A DNA stretch of 64,000 bases, taken from contig NZ_CP033043.1 of the NCBI RefSeq assembly GCF_003667825.1, positions 5,166,625 to 5,230,624 of the forward strand, read 5' to 3'. Positions 27,026 to 35,193 of the stretch are shown here, piece by piece (positions within the stretch are counted from its first letter, which is position 1; each line of letters opens with the position of its first letter). The position numbers and the translations under genes are program-made. The DNA is from Metabacillus litoralis (GTDB taxonomy: Bacteria; Bacillota; Bacilli; Bacillales; Bacillaceae). Under the pieces are notes generated by a model. It searched no databases and was not told where the DNA came from. It saw only the letters and a program-made list of their open reading frames with translations.

Positions 27026-27181
27026 CTAAAACATGCGATGTGCCTTTGCATTTCCTCTTGCTCTAATGGTATTTTGTGTAACTTGTGTTTCACCATTCAC
27101 TTGAGAATTTAAATGCTTACGACTTGTCCATCTATGGTGAAATAACTGAGATTGTTGATCTAATTGATCTTTGTAGCTCAT
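27026..27181 (-). CDS. Small conserved-looking protein, 51 aa (YpzG-like?)
   Basis: This short hydrophilic protein is rich in Gln, Asn, His and Arg (starts MSYKDQLDQQSQLFHHRW, ends RARGNAKAHRMF). I chose ATG 27181, with a strong GAGGTGAT site seven bases upstream, over an upstream start at 27217 that would add a hydrophobic stretch without a ribosome site. It has its own terminator, so it is probably a real monocistronic gene. The pattern recalls YpzG-type small proteins of spore formers, but I cannot confirm this from sequence alone. No function is known to me. Confidence 0.65.
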   Translation of the reverse strand: MSYKDQLDQQSQLFHHRWTSRKHLNSQVNGETQVTQNTIRARGNAKAHRMF

Positions 27182-27366
27182 TATTTTATCACCTCGTATT
27201 AGGATAATGATATTCAAGGGAATATCACTAGTTATGTTTCGCCAAACGAGAAGAAATTATGTATGAGTTATTATTTAAAACGAGCCTCTGGATAGGACAA
27301 GAAATAAAGCTAATAATATAAATGGGTTGAAAATTCCGTTTTTCTAAAGTGGTTACAGGATTTCTT

Positions 27367-27402
27367 TTATATAAAAAACATCAATTCTTGGAGGAATTGA
27401 TG
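27367..27402 (-). terminator. Terminator of the GbsR-type gene
   Basis: CATCAATTC (27379-27387) and GAATTGATG (27394-27402) form a 9-bp stem; on the minus strand TTTTTTATAT follows. It lies about 75 bases past the regulator stop. The rest of the 27218-27477 gap shows nothing clear. Confidence 0.75.
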
Positions 27403-27477
27403 CCTGTTCTTTCTTATTGTGGGCTTTTGGATTTTTCTATACTGTTTTTATAAAGTAATCAAAGAAAGTAATTAGTT

Positions 27478-28029
27478 CTACTCCTTGTGCTTCTCAATAG
27501 GAATAAAGTTCAAAATTTCCTTTGTTTCAAAGCTGTCAATGAGTCTATTTTGCCATTCGTAATATTCCATTCTCTCCTCGAGCTTTTTGACATCTTTTTG
27601 TGCATGCTCTCGGGTGTCTTCAGAAGTATCTGGATCAGCAATGAGTTCTTGTAGGTTAGCTATTGATTTTTCCATCGCACTGCTATTCGTCGTAATGGCC
27701 GTTCTCCATTTAATTGAAAAAAAGTCAAAAAAGCACTGATACCAATCTTCTTTGATTGTGTACAAATCCTTTCTTTCTCCTTTTACCCAGACCTTTTCCA
27801 CCATATTTAAATCGAGTAAGCTTCTAACTGAATTACTCATACTTGTTTTACTCATTCCGAGTTCTTCCTTCATATCATCAAGTGTAAGCGGTTTATCTGA
27901 AAAGAATAGGAGACCGTATAACCGCCCGGCAGAAGGGGTGATACCGTAAAGGTTCATATTTTGAGCAATTGCATCTATAACCACATTTCGGGTTTTGTTT
28001 AATGATTCACTATCTTTCAAAAGATTCAC
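27478..28029 (-). CDS. GbsR/OpcR-type MarR-like regulator
   Basis: This 183-aa regulator has a winged helix (residues 30-95, with LTLDDMKEELGMSKTSMSNSVRSLLDLNMVEKVWVKGERKDLY) and a helical C-terminal half. This is the GbsR/OpcR architecture, in which the proteins sense choline or glycine betaine and repress osmoprotectant genes. It is divergent from opuAA-AB-AC, with paired TGTAYGT-N5-ACATACA palindromes and a further palindrome inside the opuA promoter. It probably represses opuA. In Bacillus subtilis GbsR and OpcR control other operons, so this placement beside opuA differs from that model. ATG 28029 is a plausible start. Confidence 0.88.
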   Translation of the reverse strand: MNLLKDSESLNKTRNVVIDAIAQNMNLYGITPSAGRLYGLLFFSDKPLTLDDMKEELGMSKTSMSNSVRSLLDLNMVEKVWVKGERKDLYTIKEDWYQCFFDFFSIKWRTAITTNSSAMEKSIANLQELIADPDTSEDTREHAQKDVKKLEERMEYYEWQNRLIDSFETKEILNFIPIEKHKE

Positions 28030-28142
28030 ATCCTAAAATGTTTTTATTCATATTTTAATTCTACACTACCCATTAATAAATAAAATGTAAAGGGTTCCTT
28101 TACAGAACAATAGGGAGTATTTTGGAGTAATTATAAGCAATC

Positions 28143-28238
28143 TGTATGTGTAGTACATACAGTTATTTCTGTACGTACTATACATACAATAAACATAATA
28201 TATACTGTTTGAACTATACTGAATGTTCAGTTTATAAT
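28143..28238 (+). promoter_or_regulatory. opuA promoter with three candidate GbsR-type operators
   Basis: Two related palindromes, TGTATGT-N5-ACATACA (28143-28161) and TGTACGT-N5-ACATACA (28170-28188), are 27 bp apart. A third, unrelated palindrome ACTGAA-TG-TTCAGT (28218-28231) sits between -35 TTGAAC (28209-28214) and -10 TATAAT (28233-28238; 18-base spacer). The repressor is inferred to be the divergent GbsR-type protein. Confidence 0.6.
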
Positions 28239-28276
28239 TAAGAAGTCCTAAGAGACAGATAAAAAGAGGTGAAAGA

Positions 28277-29518
28277 ATGGAAGAAAATAGTATAAAGATT
28301 AAGGTCAATGAGGTTACGAAGATCTTTGGTAAATCTTCAAAAAAGGCTTTGCAATTAGTTAAAGAAGGAAAATCAAAGGAACAAATTTTAAAGGAAACAG
28401 GTTCAACAGTTGGAGTTAACCGAGCATCCTTTGAAGTAAAATCAGGTGAGATCTTCGTCATTATGGGGTTATCAGGAAGTGGTAAATCTACCTTAGTTCG
28501 ATTGCTTAACCGACTGATTGAACCAACATTAGGTCAGGTTCAAATTGACGGTAAAGATGTCGTCAAGATGAATAAGGAAGAATTAAGAGAAGTACGAAGA
28601 AAGAAAATCAGTATGGTTTTTCAGAAGTTTGCGTTATTTCCACATAAAACAGTCCTTGAAAACACAGAATACGGATTAGAAATTCAAGGTGTAGTCAAGG
28701 AAGAAAGAAGTGAAAAAGCCTTAGAGGCACTTGAATTAGTTGGATTAAAGGGCTATGAAAATCAATACCCTAGTCAACTAAGTGGTGGAATGCAGCAACG
28801 TGTTGGACTGGCGAGAGCACTGGCAAATGATCCTGATGTGCTTTTAATGGATGAAGCTTTTAGCGCATTGGATCCATTGATTCGAAAAGACATGCAGGAT
28901 GAGTTGCTAGAGTTACAATCTAATATGGAAAAGACAATTGTCTTTATTACCCATGATTTAGATGAGGCCCTTCGTATCGGCGACAGAATTGCCCTTATGA
29001 AGGATGGTAACATCGTACAAATAGGAACACCTGAAGAAATATTAATGAGTCCTTCCAACGAATACGTCGAGAGATTCGTAGAAGACGTTGATCTTTCTAA
29101 GGTACTAACAGCACAACATGTTATGAAGCGGGCAGAAACTGTTCAAATCGATAAGGGTCCACGTGTAGCCCTTAAATTAATGAAGACTTTAGGGATTTCA
29201 TCTATTTATGTTGTAGATAAACAGCAGAAACTTCTTGGTGTGATTACAGCAAATGATGCATCAAAAGCGGCTGAACAAAATCAATCAATAGAATCCTTCC
29301 TAGAAAAAGACATAACGGTTGTTGAAACGGAAACGTTACTAATTGATTTGTTTGAAAAGGTTTCAACTGCAACCATTCCTGTTGCGGTTACTGATGAAAA
29401 AAATCGCTTAAAAGGAATCCTGATTAAGGGTGCTGTAATTGGTGCACTAACAGGTAACGAACAATATATCAATGAGGTTGTTGAACCTGAAGCACCCCAT
29501 GCTAAGGAGGTGATGTAA
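28277..29518 (+). CDS. opuAA: Glycine betaine ABC transporter ATPase OpuAA
   Basis: This cytoplasmic ATPase of 413 aa powers osmoprotectant uptake. Walker A is GLSGSGKST (residues 64-72), the signature is LSGGMQQRVGLARAL, and Walker B is DVLLMDEAFSALD. Two CBS domains follow from about residue 275 (MKRAETVQIDKGPRVALKLMKTLGISSIYVVDKQQKLLGVI and a second copy). These regulate the transporter by ionic strength in this family. The long N-terminal extension before the first ATPase strand (VTKIFGKSSKKALQLVKEGKSKEQILKETG) is typical of OpuAA/ProV. It is the first gene of a tightly packed operon; the next gene starts one base after its stop codon. Confidence 0.95.
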   Translation: MEENSIKIKVNEVTKIFGKSSKKALQLVKEGKSKEQILKETGSTVGVNRASFEVKSGEIFVIMGLSGSGKSTLVRLLNRLIEPTLGQVQIDGKDVVKMNKEELREVRRKKISMVFQKFALFPHKTVLENTEYGLEIQGVVKEERSEKALEALELVGLKGYENQYPSQLSGGMQQRVGLARALANDPDVLLMDEAFSALDPLIRKDMQDELLELQSNMEKTIVFITHDLDEALRIGDRIALMKDGNIVQIGTPEEILMSPSNEYVERFVEDVDLSKVLTAQHVMKRAETVQIDKGPRVALKLMKTLGISSIYVVDKQQKLLGVITANDASKAAEQNQSIESFLEKDITVVETETLLIDLFEKVSTATIPVAVTDEKNRLKGILIKGAVIGALTGNEQYINEVVEPEAPHAKEVM

Positions 29519-29519
29519 G

Positions 29520-30368
29520 ATGGAAGGACTTTTACCGAAGCTTCCCTTAGCTGATTGGATTGATGCTTTAGTTGATTGGATGACAAATACCTTTGGTGGT
29601 TTATTTGATGGTATTTCTACTGGGGTAGACTTTTTTGTTGAAGGTATTGTTGCAGGATTAGGCTTTATTCCTTCTATTATATTAATTATTCTTTTGAGTT
29701 TACTAGCTTGGAAGGTTTGTAATATAAGAATTGCATTATTTGCATTACTAGGCTTATTTCTTATTGATAATTTAGGGTACTGGGAAGAAATGTTAGAAAC
29801 ACTCGCTCTTGTTTTAACAGCAGTGCTGATTTCTGTTGTGATTGGAATTCCAGTTGGTATATGGGCATCACAGAGTGAAAGGGTAAGACAATTCGTTACA
29901 CCGATCCTTGATTTGATGCAGACGATGCCAGCTTTCGTTTATTTACTACCAGCCATCTTTTTCTTCAGTATAGGCGTAGTCCCAGGGGTTGTGGCATCTG
30001 TTATTTTCGCGATGCCGCCAACAATTCGTTTAACGGTCCTCGGAATCAAGCAGGTACCAGCAGATTTAATTGAAGCAACAGAAGCATTTGGTTCTACAAC
30101 GAAGCAAAGACTCTTAAAGGTGCAACTGCCATTGGCCATGCCAACAATTATGGCCGGGATTAATCAAAGTATCATGCTAGCTTTATCGATGGTTGTTATC
30201 GCATCCATGGTTGGTGCTCCAGGGCTTGGTACAGAGGTTTATCGTGCTGTTACACAAATAAAAACAGGTGTAGGGTTTGAAGCTGGTTTGGCAATAGTTG
30301 TTATTGCTATTTTGCTAGACCGCATCACTCAAAATATAGGTAAGAAAAAAGAAGGGGGAACAGTTTAA
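29520..30368 (+). CDS. opuAB: Glycine betaine ABC transporter permease OpuAB
   Basis: This inner-membrane permease of 282 aa has about seven to eight predicted helices and a ProW-type topology. A long N-terminal periplasm-facing segment (DWIDALVDWMTNTFGGLFDGISTGVDFFVEG) precedes the core. The coupling loop reads LIEATEAFGSTTKQRLLKVQLPLA, corresponding to the EAA motif that contacts OpuAA. It starts one base after opuAA and its stop overlaps the opuAC start (TAATG), so all three are translationally coupled. It forms the channel through which glycine betaine or proline betaine enters. Confidence 0.95.
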   Translation: MEGLLPKLPLADWIDALVDWMTNTFGGLFDGISTGVDFFVEGIVAGLGFIPSIILIILLSLLAWKVCNIRIALFALLGLFLIDNLGYWEEMLETLALVLTAVLISVVIGIPVGIWASQSERVRQFVTPILDLMQTMPAFVYLLPAIFFFSIGVVPGVVASVIFAMPPTIRLTVLGIKQVPADLIEATEAFGSTTKQRLLKVQLPLAMPTIMAGINQSIMLALSMVVIASMVGAPGLGTEVYRAVTQIKTGVGFEAGLAIVVIAILLDRITQNIGKKKEGGTV

Positions 30369-31279
30369 TGTTTAAAAAATTACTAGGAGTTACATCGGCA
30401 TTAACACTAACGCTAGGTTTAGCAGCGTGTGGAGGAAATGAAACGAGTGGATCAGAATCTTCAGAGTCAGAAGGTTCAACAGCATCGGTAGGGGAACAAG
30501 TAGACTATGAGATTGTGGGTATTGATCCAGGTGCGGGACTTATGAAATTGACTATTAATGATGTATTACCTGAATATGGTTTAGATGATTGGGAAGTAGT
30601 AGAGGGTTCAGGTGCGGCTATGACTGCAGCTTTGAAAAAAGCATACGATAATGAGGAGCCAATTATCGTTACAGGCTGGAGCCCACACTGGAAATTTGCA
30701 AGCTATGACTTAAAATACTTAGAAGATCCAAAAGGTATTTATGGTGGAGCTGAAGATGTTAACACAATTGTTCGTCTTGGGTTAAAAGAAGACCAACCTG
30801 ATGCATATAAGCTTCTTGATCAATTTAACTGGGAACCAGAACATATTGAAACAGTGATGAATTTAATTCAAGAAGGCAACGAACCGGCTGAAGCAGCTGA
30901 ACAATGGGTAAGCGAAAATGAAGAGTTAGTTAGCTCATGGACGGAAGGGGTTAACGAGGTTGACGGTGAAGAGTTAAAGCTTCTTTATGTAGCATGGGAT
31001 GACGTAATCGCAGGATCACATGTTGTTGAAAATGTCTTAGAAAGTGTTGGATACGAAGTAGAGTTAGTTCAAGTTGATGCAGGTCCAATGTGGGCTGGTA
31101 TTGCTGACGGAAGTGGAGATGCAATGGTAGGTGCATGGCTACCAACGACTCACGCAGATTATTATGCTGAGTACGAAGGTAAGTTTGAAGACCTAGGTGC
31201 AAACCTTTCTGGAACAAAGCTAGGGTTAGTTGTACCTGCATATATGGATATTGATTCAATTGAAGATTTAAAAGAATAA
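30368..31279 (+). CDS. opuAC: Glycine betaine-binding lipoprotein OpuAC
   Basis: This extracytoplasmic ligand-binding lipoprotein of 303 aa has a signal peptide ending LGLAAC with the acylated Cys at 21, a Ser/Glu-rich linker, then the OpuAC/ProX fold. Trp residues in GWSPHWKF, LLDQFNWEPEH, VAWDDVIAG, GPMWAGIADG and GAWLPTTHADYY are placed as expected for the cation-pi box that holds the trimethylammonium head group. It is the last gene of the operon. A start overlapping the permease stop keeps the three products in step, and a terminator follows closely. Specificity among betaines is inferred from family. Confidence 0.95.
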   Translation: MFKKLLGVTSALTLTLGLAACGGNETSGSESSESEGSTASVGEQVDYEIVGIDPGAGLMKLTINDVLPEYGLDDWEVVEGSGAAMTAALKKAYDNEEPIIVTGWSPHWKFASYDLKYLEDPKGIYGGAEDVNTIVRLGLKEDQPDAYKLLDQFNWEPEHIETVMNLIQEGNEPAEAAEQWVSENEELVSSWTEGVNEVDGEELKLLYVAWDDVIAGSHVVENVLESVGYEVELVQVDAGPMWAGIADGSGDAMVGAWLPTTHADYYAEYEGKFEDLGANLSGTKLGLVVPAYMDIDSIEDLKE

Positions 31280-31297
31280 AAACTAACGATTAAGAAG

Positions 31298-31325
31298 GAA
31301 GCACTCATATTTGGGTGCTTCTTTT
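31298..31325 (+). terminator. Terminator of the opuA operon
   Basis: GAAGCACTCA (31298-31307) pairs with TGGGTGCTTC (31312-31321, one G-T pair), followed by TTTT. It is 18 bases after the opuAC stop. Confidence 0.9.
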
Positions 31326-31452
31326 CCATTTGAAAGTGTTCATTTATCTAAGAGAAAGTTGAGATATAAGTGGTTGTATAGTCAGGTTAATATGGTATTT
31401 TTAAAAATATTTGGAAATAGTAAGAAGGGATGCTGCTCCTTAATAAACCTTT

Positions 31453-31502
31453 TGTAAATTTAATGTAAAGATTTGATTAATATATTGTAAATTTAGTGTT
31501 AA
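31453..31502 (+). promoter_or_regulatory. PhoP-type box array before the Na/Pi transporter gene
   Basis: TGTAAA (31453), TGTAAA (31464), a degenerate GATTAA (31475), TGTAAA (31486) and TGTTAA (31497) repeat at exactly 11 bp. On the other strand they read TTTACA/TTAACA, matching the PhoP consensus TT(A/T/C)ACA in direct repeats with five-base spacers. A further TTTACA lies at about 31520. Phosphate-limited activation of the transporter is the natural reading; it is inferred from the consensus. Confidence 0.65.
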
Positions 31503-31580
31503 GTTATTTTCAACTTATATTTACATTGTTAATATATATGAGTATTTTTATTAATTTTTACTATATAGGAGTGACATCAA

Positions 31581-33215
31581 TTGGAGATTAACTATCAGGA
31601 AATGCTCTTTCAGTTTTTAGGAGGACTTGGAATTTTCCTTTTCGGAATAAAGTACATGGGAGACGGATTGCAGTCAGCTGCAGGAGATCGTTTAAAAGAT
31701 ATACTTGACCGTTTCACTACAAATCCTTTTATGGGTGTGTTAGCTGGTTTACTTGTAACAGTTCTAATTCAATCTAGCTCTGGAACAACGGCTTTAACTG
31801 TTGGATTAGTAAGTGCTGGATTTATGACTTTAAGACAAGCAATAGGTGTCATTATGGGGGCAAATATTGGGACAACCGTAACAGCCTTTATCATCGGTAT
31901 TGATGTTGGTGCCTATGCTTTACCTATCATTTCTCTTGGTGCATTTTGTATTTTCTTCTTTAAAAAGAAGGGAATTACTTCGTTTGGACAAGTTGCTTTT
32001 GGCTTTGGAGCCCTCTTCTTTGGTTTAGAATTGATGAGTGGAGGAATGAAACCATTAAGGTCACTAGAAGCTTTTCATGATTTAACAGTAAGTATGGCTA
32101 GTAATCCAATTTTAGGTGTCCTAGTTGGTACCATCTTTACAGTTATTGTTCAGAGTTCAAGTGCAACAATTGGTATTTTACAGGAATTATTCTCACAGGA
32201 TGCAATTAGTTTAAATGCTGCTTTACCTGTTTTATTTGGAGATAATATTGGGACTACGATCACAGCAGTACTTGCATCTCTTGGGGCTTCAATTGCTGCG
32301 AGAAGAGCTGCATTTGTGCACGTTTTATTCAACCTGATAGGAACTGTAATCTTTTTAATTCTATTAATTCCTTTCACATATTTAATTACTTATTTACAAG
32401 ATACATTAAGTTTAAATCCAGCGATGACAATTGCTTTTGCTCATGGAACATTCAATATATCGAATACAATTATTCAGTTTCCATTTATTTTTGCTTTAGC
32501 ATGGTTAGTAACAAAATTAATTCCTGGTGAAGATAAATATATTGATACGAAGCCGCAACATTTAAACCCAACCTTGATTGAACATTCACCATCTATTGCT
32601 CTAGGACAAGCTAAGGAAGAGTTAAAAAGAATGGGAGAGTTTACAGTTAATGGTCTTGGTGAGGCATTTCAATATTTAAATCTAGGTGAGAAGAAACATG
32701 CTGAGAATGCTCTTCAATATGAAACAGGAATCAACAATCTAGATAAAAAAATCACAAGTTATTTACTTGAAATATCAGCAAAACCTCTTTCAGTCAAAGA
32801 AAGAGATGAATTTTCAAACATAGCCGATTCTATAAGAGATATGGAACGAATTGGTGATCACATGGAAAACATCGTTGAGCTTGTTGATTTTAAAATTAAC
32901 AAAAAAGTGAACCTATCTAACGATGCAACAAATGAATTAAAGGACATGTATGAATTCACGTTAGTAACGTTGGAAACGGCTTATACAGCATTCTTTGAAA
33001 ATGATGTAGAAAAGGCTAAAGAGGTATTATCTCGTGAAAATGAGATAGACAAGATGGAGAGAGTTCTTAGAAAAAAACACATTATGAGATTAAACGAAAG
33101 ACAATGCTCCGGTGATGCTGGGATAGTGTTCGTTGATATAATAAGCAACTTAGAAAGAATTGCGGATCATTCAGTTAATATAGCAGAGACTATTTTAACT
33201 GTTGAATCGAACTAA
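31581..33215 (+). CDS. Na/Pi cotransporter family protein with PhoU-like tail
   Basis: This 544-aa membrane protein has an N-terminal Na_Pi_cotrans region of two inverted halves. Each carries the QSSS transport motif: VLIQSSSGTTALTVGLV near residue 60 and VIVQSSSATIGILQEL near 190. Paired MGANIGTT and FGDNIGTT segments follow them. The soluble C-terminal third (from about residue 340) is a helical PhoU-like domain with the E/D-xxxD pattern (ADSIRDMERIGDHMENIVE and ISNLERIADHSVNIAE). It imports phosphate with sodium, with PhoU-like control. The start is TTG 31581 behind TAGGAGTGA. The Pho-box-like repeats upstream fit this role. Direction of phosphate flow is not certain for this family. Confidence 0.92.
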   Translation: MEINYQEMLFQFLGGLGIFLFGIKYMGDGLQSAAGDRLKDILDRFTTNPFMGVLAGLLVTVLIQSSSGTTALTVGLVSAGFMTLRQAIGVIMGANIGTTVTAFIIGIDVGAYALPIISLGAFCIFFFKKKGITSFGQVAFGFGALFFGLELMSGGMKPLRSLEAFHDLTVSMASNPILGVLVGTIFTVIVQSSSATIGILQELFSQDAISLNAALPVLFGDNIGTTITAVLASLGASIAARRAAFVHVLFNLIGTVIFLILLIPFTYLITYLQDTLSLNPAMTIAFAHGTFNISNTIIQFPFIFALAWLVTKLIPGEDKYIDTKPQHLNPTLIEHSPSIALGQAKEELKRMGEFTVNGLGEAFQYLNLGEKKHAENALQYETGINNLDKKITSYLLEISAKPLSVKERDEFSNIADSIRDMERIGDHMENIVELVDFKINKKVNLSNDATNELKDMYEFTLVTLETAYTAFFENDVEKAKEVLSRENEIDKMERVLRKKHIMRLNERQCSGDAGIVFVDIISNLERIADHSVNIAETILTVESN

Positions 33216-33233
33216 ATAACCATTAATACCCTG

Positions 33234-33268
33234 AAATAGGCTGATTCAAACTGAATCAGCCTATTTTG
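33234..33268. terminator. Bidirectional terminator after the Na/Pi gene
   Basis: AAATAGGCTGATTC (33234-33247) and GAATCAGCCTATTT (33253-33266) form a 14-bp perfect stem with a five-base loop. T-rich flank on plus, and it may also serve the convergent SleB-like gene. Confidence 0.85.
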
Positions 33269-33330
33269 TGTTTAAGAAAAATAAATAAAGTTTGCGAAGA
33301 ATAGTATATGTAGCACCGTTAATCTGAGTA

Positions 33331-34074
33331 TTATTTACAGAAAATATGTTTCCCAATTCGTTTTATTTGCGGCCTACCCCAAATCCACTTACTTGTTGCT
33401 GTATCAGGATTGAAATAATAAACCGCATTGGATGTAGGATCCCATCCATTAATAGCATCCAGTACAGCTTTTTTTGATGTCTCATTAGGAGTTAGCCATA
33501 TCTGTCCATCAGCCACCGCGGTAAAAGCTAACGGTTCAAAGATGACACCTGAAACAGTATTAGGGAATGTCTGGCTCTCAACACGGTTTAAAATAACAGC
33601 TGCCACAGCAACTTGTCCAATATATGGTTCTCCGCGTGCTTCTCCATGAACAGCGTTTGCCATAAGTTGAATATCATTTTGGGAATATCCTGATGGTACA
33701 TTTATGGCTGTTGATTTTTGACCTTGACGTTGTCCTTGTCCTGCTCCTTTAGAGTAATCATATTTCGTTACTTTAACAAGTTTTTGTCTCGTTTTTAAAC
33801 CTGCTACCCCATCGACAGTGAGTCCGAATTCAGACTGAAAATTTCGAAGCGCCCAGTAGGTTCCCCAACCAAAAGCACCATCAATTTCTCCTTTGTAAAA
33901 TCCAATATATTTTAGACGAGATTGTAATTCAATAACATCATCACCCACTGCTCCCCGTTGAATGGCTTGATTTGTAAAGGCATTAGTATTGCTTTCCTGA
34001 AGTGTTAAAATCATTGCACTTATAAGAATAACTACAAGGATAGATGTATGTTTCTTCTTTTTTATATAGCTCAT
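33331..34074 (-). CDS. SleB-like spore cortex/cell-wall hydrolase
   Basis: This secreted hydrolase of 247 aa has a signal or anchor segment (residues 1-34), a PG_binding_1 domain (about 38-100, with GDDVIELQSRLKYIGFYKGEIDGAFGWGTYWALRNFQ) and a Hydrolase_2 (SleB/CwlJ) catalytic domain (about 130-247). The latter has the catalytic Glu in NAVHGEARGEPYIGQVAVAAVILNRV and ends near WGRPQIKRIGKHIFCK. SleB is a lytic transglycosylase that opens spore cortex at germination. The protein is somewhat shorter than typical SleB, and ypeB, normally its partner, does not follow. It may be a paralogue with vegetative or sporulation-related function. Start ATG 34074 has AGGAGG on its strand. Confidence 0.88.
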   Translation of the reverse strand: MSYIKKKKHTSILVVILISAMILTLQESNTNAFTNQAIQRGAVGDDVIELQSRLKYIGFYKGEIDGAFGWGTYWALRNFQSEFGLTVDGVAGLKTRQKLVKVTKYDYSKGAGQGQRQGQKSTAINVPSGYSQNDIQLMANAVHGEARGEPYIGQVAVAAVILNRVESQTFPNTVSGVIFEPLAFTAVADGQIWLTPNETSKKAVLDAINGWDPTSNAVYYFNPDTATSKWIWGRPQIKRIGKHIFCK

Positions 34075-34196
34075 ATTTTCCTCCTGATCACCAACATATT
34101 GTTATTTTTTGTTTGGAGTAAATTTTTATACAATATAAGGATCAAGCAGCTACAAAAAGTGAGGAATCGTAAAAGTGCATTTTGGACAAATATAAT

Positions 34197-34227
34197 CCAA
34201 AAAAGAGGAACTCGTTATGAGTTCCCC
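34197..34227 (-). terminator. Terminator of the 34245-34529 gene
   Basis: GAGGAACTC (34205-34213) and GAGTTCCCC (34219-34227) pair with one mismatch-tolerant end; on the minus strand TTTTTTGG follows. Correct orientation and distance for the small gene upstream. Confidence 0.8.
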
Positions 34228-34244
34228 TAAAATAGTTAATCCAT

Positions 34245-34529
34245 TTATTTAATTGATAAAGCAATGTTTTTTAAGTTTTCAACGATAGATGGTTTATTTT
34301 CACCACAATAGAAAGATGTGACCAATTCATAGCACGTATCTTTGTCTATTAAATAGCAGCGGTGTGTTCCCATGTCATAGACGAAGTGAAATTGCTCTGC
34401 GCCTTTCTTTCCGTCAAATACTTTATATTGCTCTAGTCCAAACAACTCACGAGCCCCATCTTGAGCTAAGACAAGAAACTCATCTCTTGTTACTTCTCTA
34501 ATTGCCGCAAATCCCATTGCTTCATTCAT
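34245..34529 (-). CDS. Hypothetical protein, 94 aa
   Basis: I do not recognise this protein. It is a small soluble-looking protein (MNEAMGFAAIREVTRDEF at the start, then FHFVYDMGTHRCYLIDKDTCYELVTSFYCGE in the middle) with three cysteines and several aromatic residues. ATG 34529 has TTGGAGGTT nine bases upstream; an upstream in-frame ATG at 34577 lacks a site and would add a hydrophobic lead. A strong terminator follows it, supporting a real gene. It lies among small sporulation-type genes (SleB-like, Spo0E-like), but that is only context. Confidence 0.65.
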   Translation of the reverse strand: MNEAMGFAAIREVTRDEFLVLAQDGARELFGLEQYKVFDGKKGAEQFHFVYDMGTHRCYLIDKDTCYELVTSFYCGENKPSIVENLKNIALSIK

Positions 34530-34820
34530 ATATATAACCTCCAATATCTTAATTAAAAAGCATTCTTTTATTACCAACTATATAGGTTGTTACATCATAT
34601 TATGCTTGATCGTACTTGCTTTAAAATTTTATCATAAATTACTTTTTAATGAAACTTATTTTATAATAATTATAAAATAAGACTTCTTTTAGTTAAAATG
34701 AATATATTGAAAGTGGTAGGGAGATGCAAAAATAATATGTATTTGTAGAAAAAATATTTTTGTATTAGAAATGTAGAAGTTTGGAAAGCGGCGATACGTA
34801 TTGGGGGTATACTTAAGAGC

Positions 34821-35024
34821 CTATTGATCGCTAGTTTCATGATCCATACCCATTAATTTTTGATATTGAAGGATCAATTTATCAAGCTTTTGACTCTGAG
34901 AAATAGTCAAAGGATGATTTAAGCCTTTGGCTAAACCTATAGCAATTAGTTCATTTTTGTGGGAGCTAATTCTATTAATTAATTCAGTTTTTTCATTAGA
35001 GTATCTAGAGATTGAACTATTCAA
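34821..35024 (-). CDS. Spo0E-like aspartyl-phosphate phosphatase
   Basis: This 67-aa two-helix protein of the Spo0E family removes phosphate from Spo0A~P and so delays sporulation. The family signature S-Q-x-L-D-x-L-I-x-x-Y is present as SQSQKLDKLILQYQKL near residues 42-57, including the key Asp. The start is TTG 35024 with AAAGGAG eight bases upstream. It is monocistronic. Family membership is clear; whether it acts on Spo0A or another response regulator is not shown by sequence. Confidence 0.85.
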   Translation of the reverse strand: MNSSISRYSNEKTELINRISSHKNELIAIGLAKGLNHPLTISQSQKLDKLILQYQKLMGMDHETSDQ

Positions 35025-35135
35025 CAGTATAACTCCTTTAATTAAAAATAAATGGTATCGAAATATTATTTTACAAATAAATACTAAAATTGTAAATTAC
35101 TATATGACTGAATCATAGAAAAAAGTATTCTTATA

Positions 35136-35168
35136 GAAGAAAACGACATTCCAGGAAGAAAATGCCGT
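35136..35168 (-). terminator. Terminator of the ASCH gene
   Basis: ACGACATT (35143-35150) pairs with AATGCCGT (35161-35168) with one G-T pair; on the minus strand TTTTCTTCT follows. Moderate stem. Confidence 0.55.
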
Positions 35169-35193
35169 CATATGTTTTAGTTTAGATTTTATG

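Noticed and set aside
28066..28461. Minus-strand ORF of 131 codons over the opuA promoter
   Set aside because: It covers the opuA promoter, operators and the start of opuAA in antisense; the composition is low-complexity and there is no supporting start context.
30951..31259. Minus-strand ORF of 102 codons within opuAC
   Set aside because: Antisense shadow of a clear lipoprotein gene; Leu/His/Gln-rich sequence typical of such shadows.
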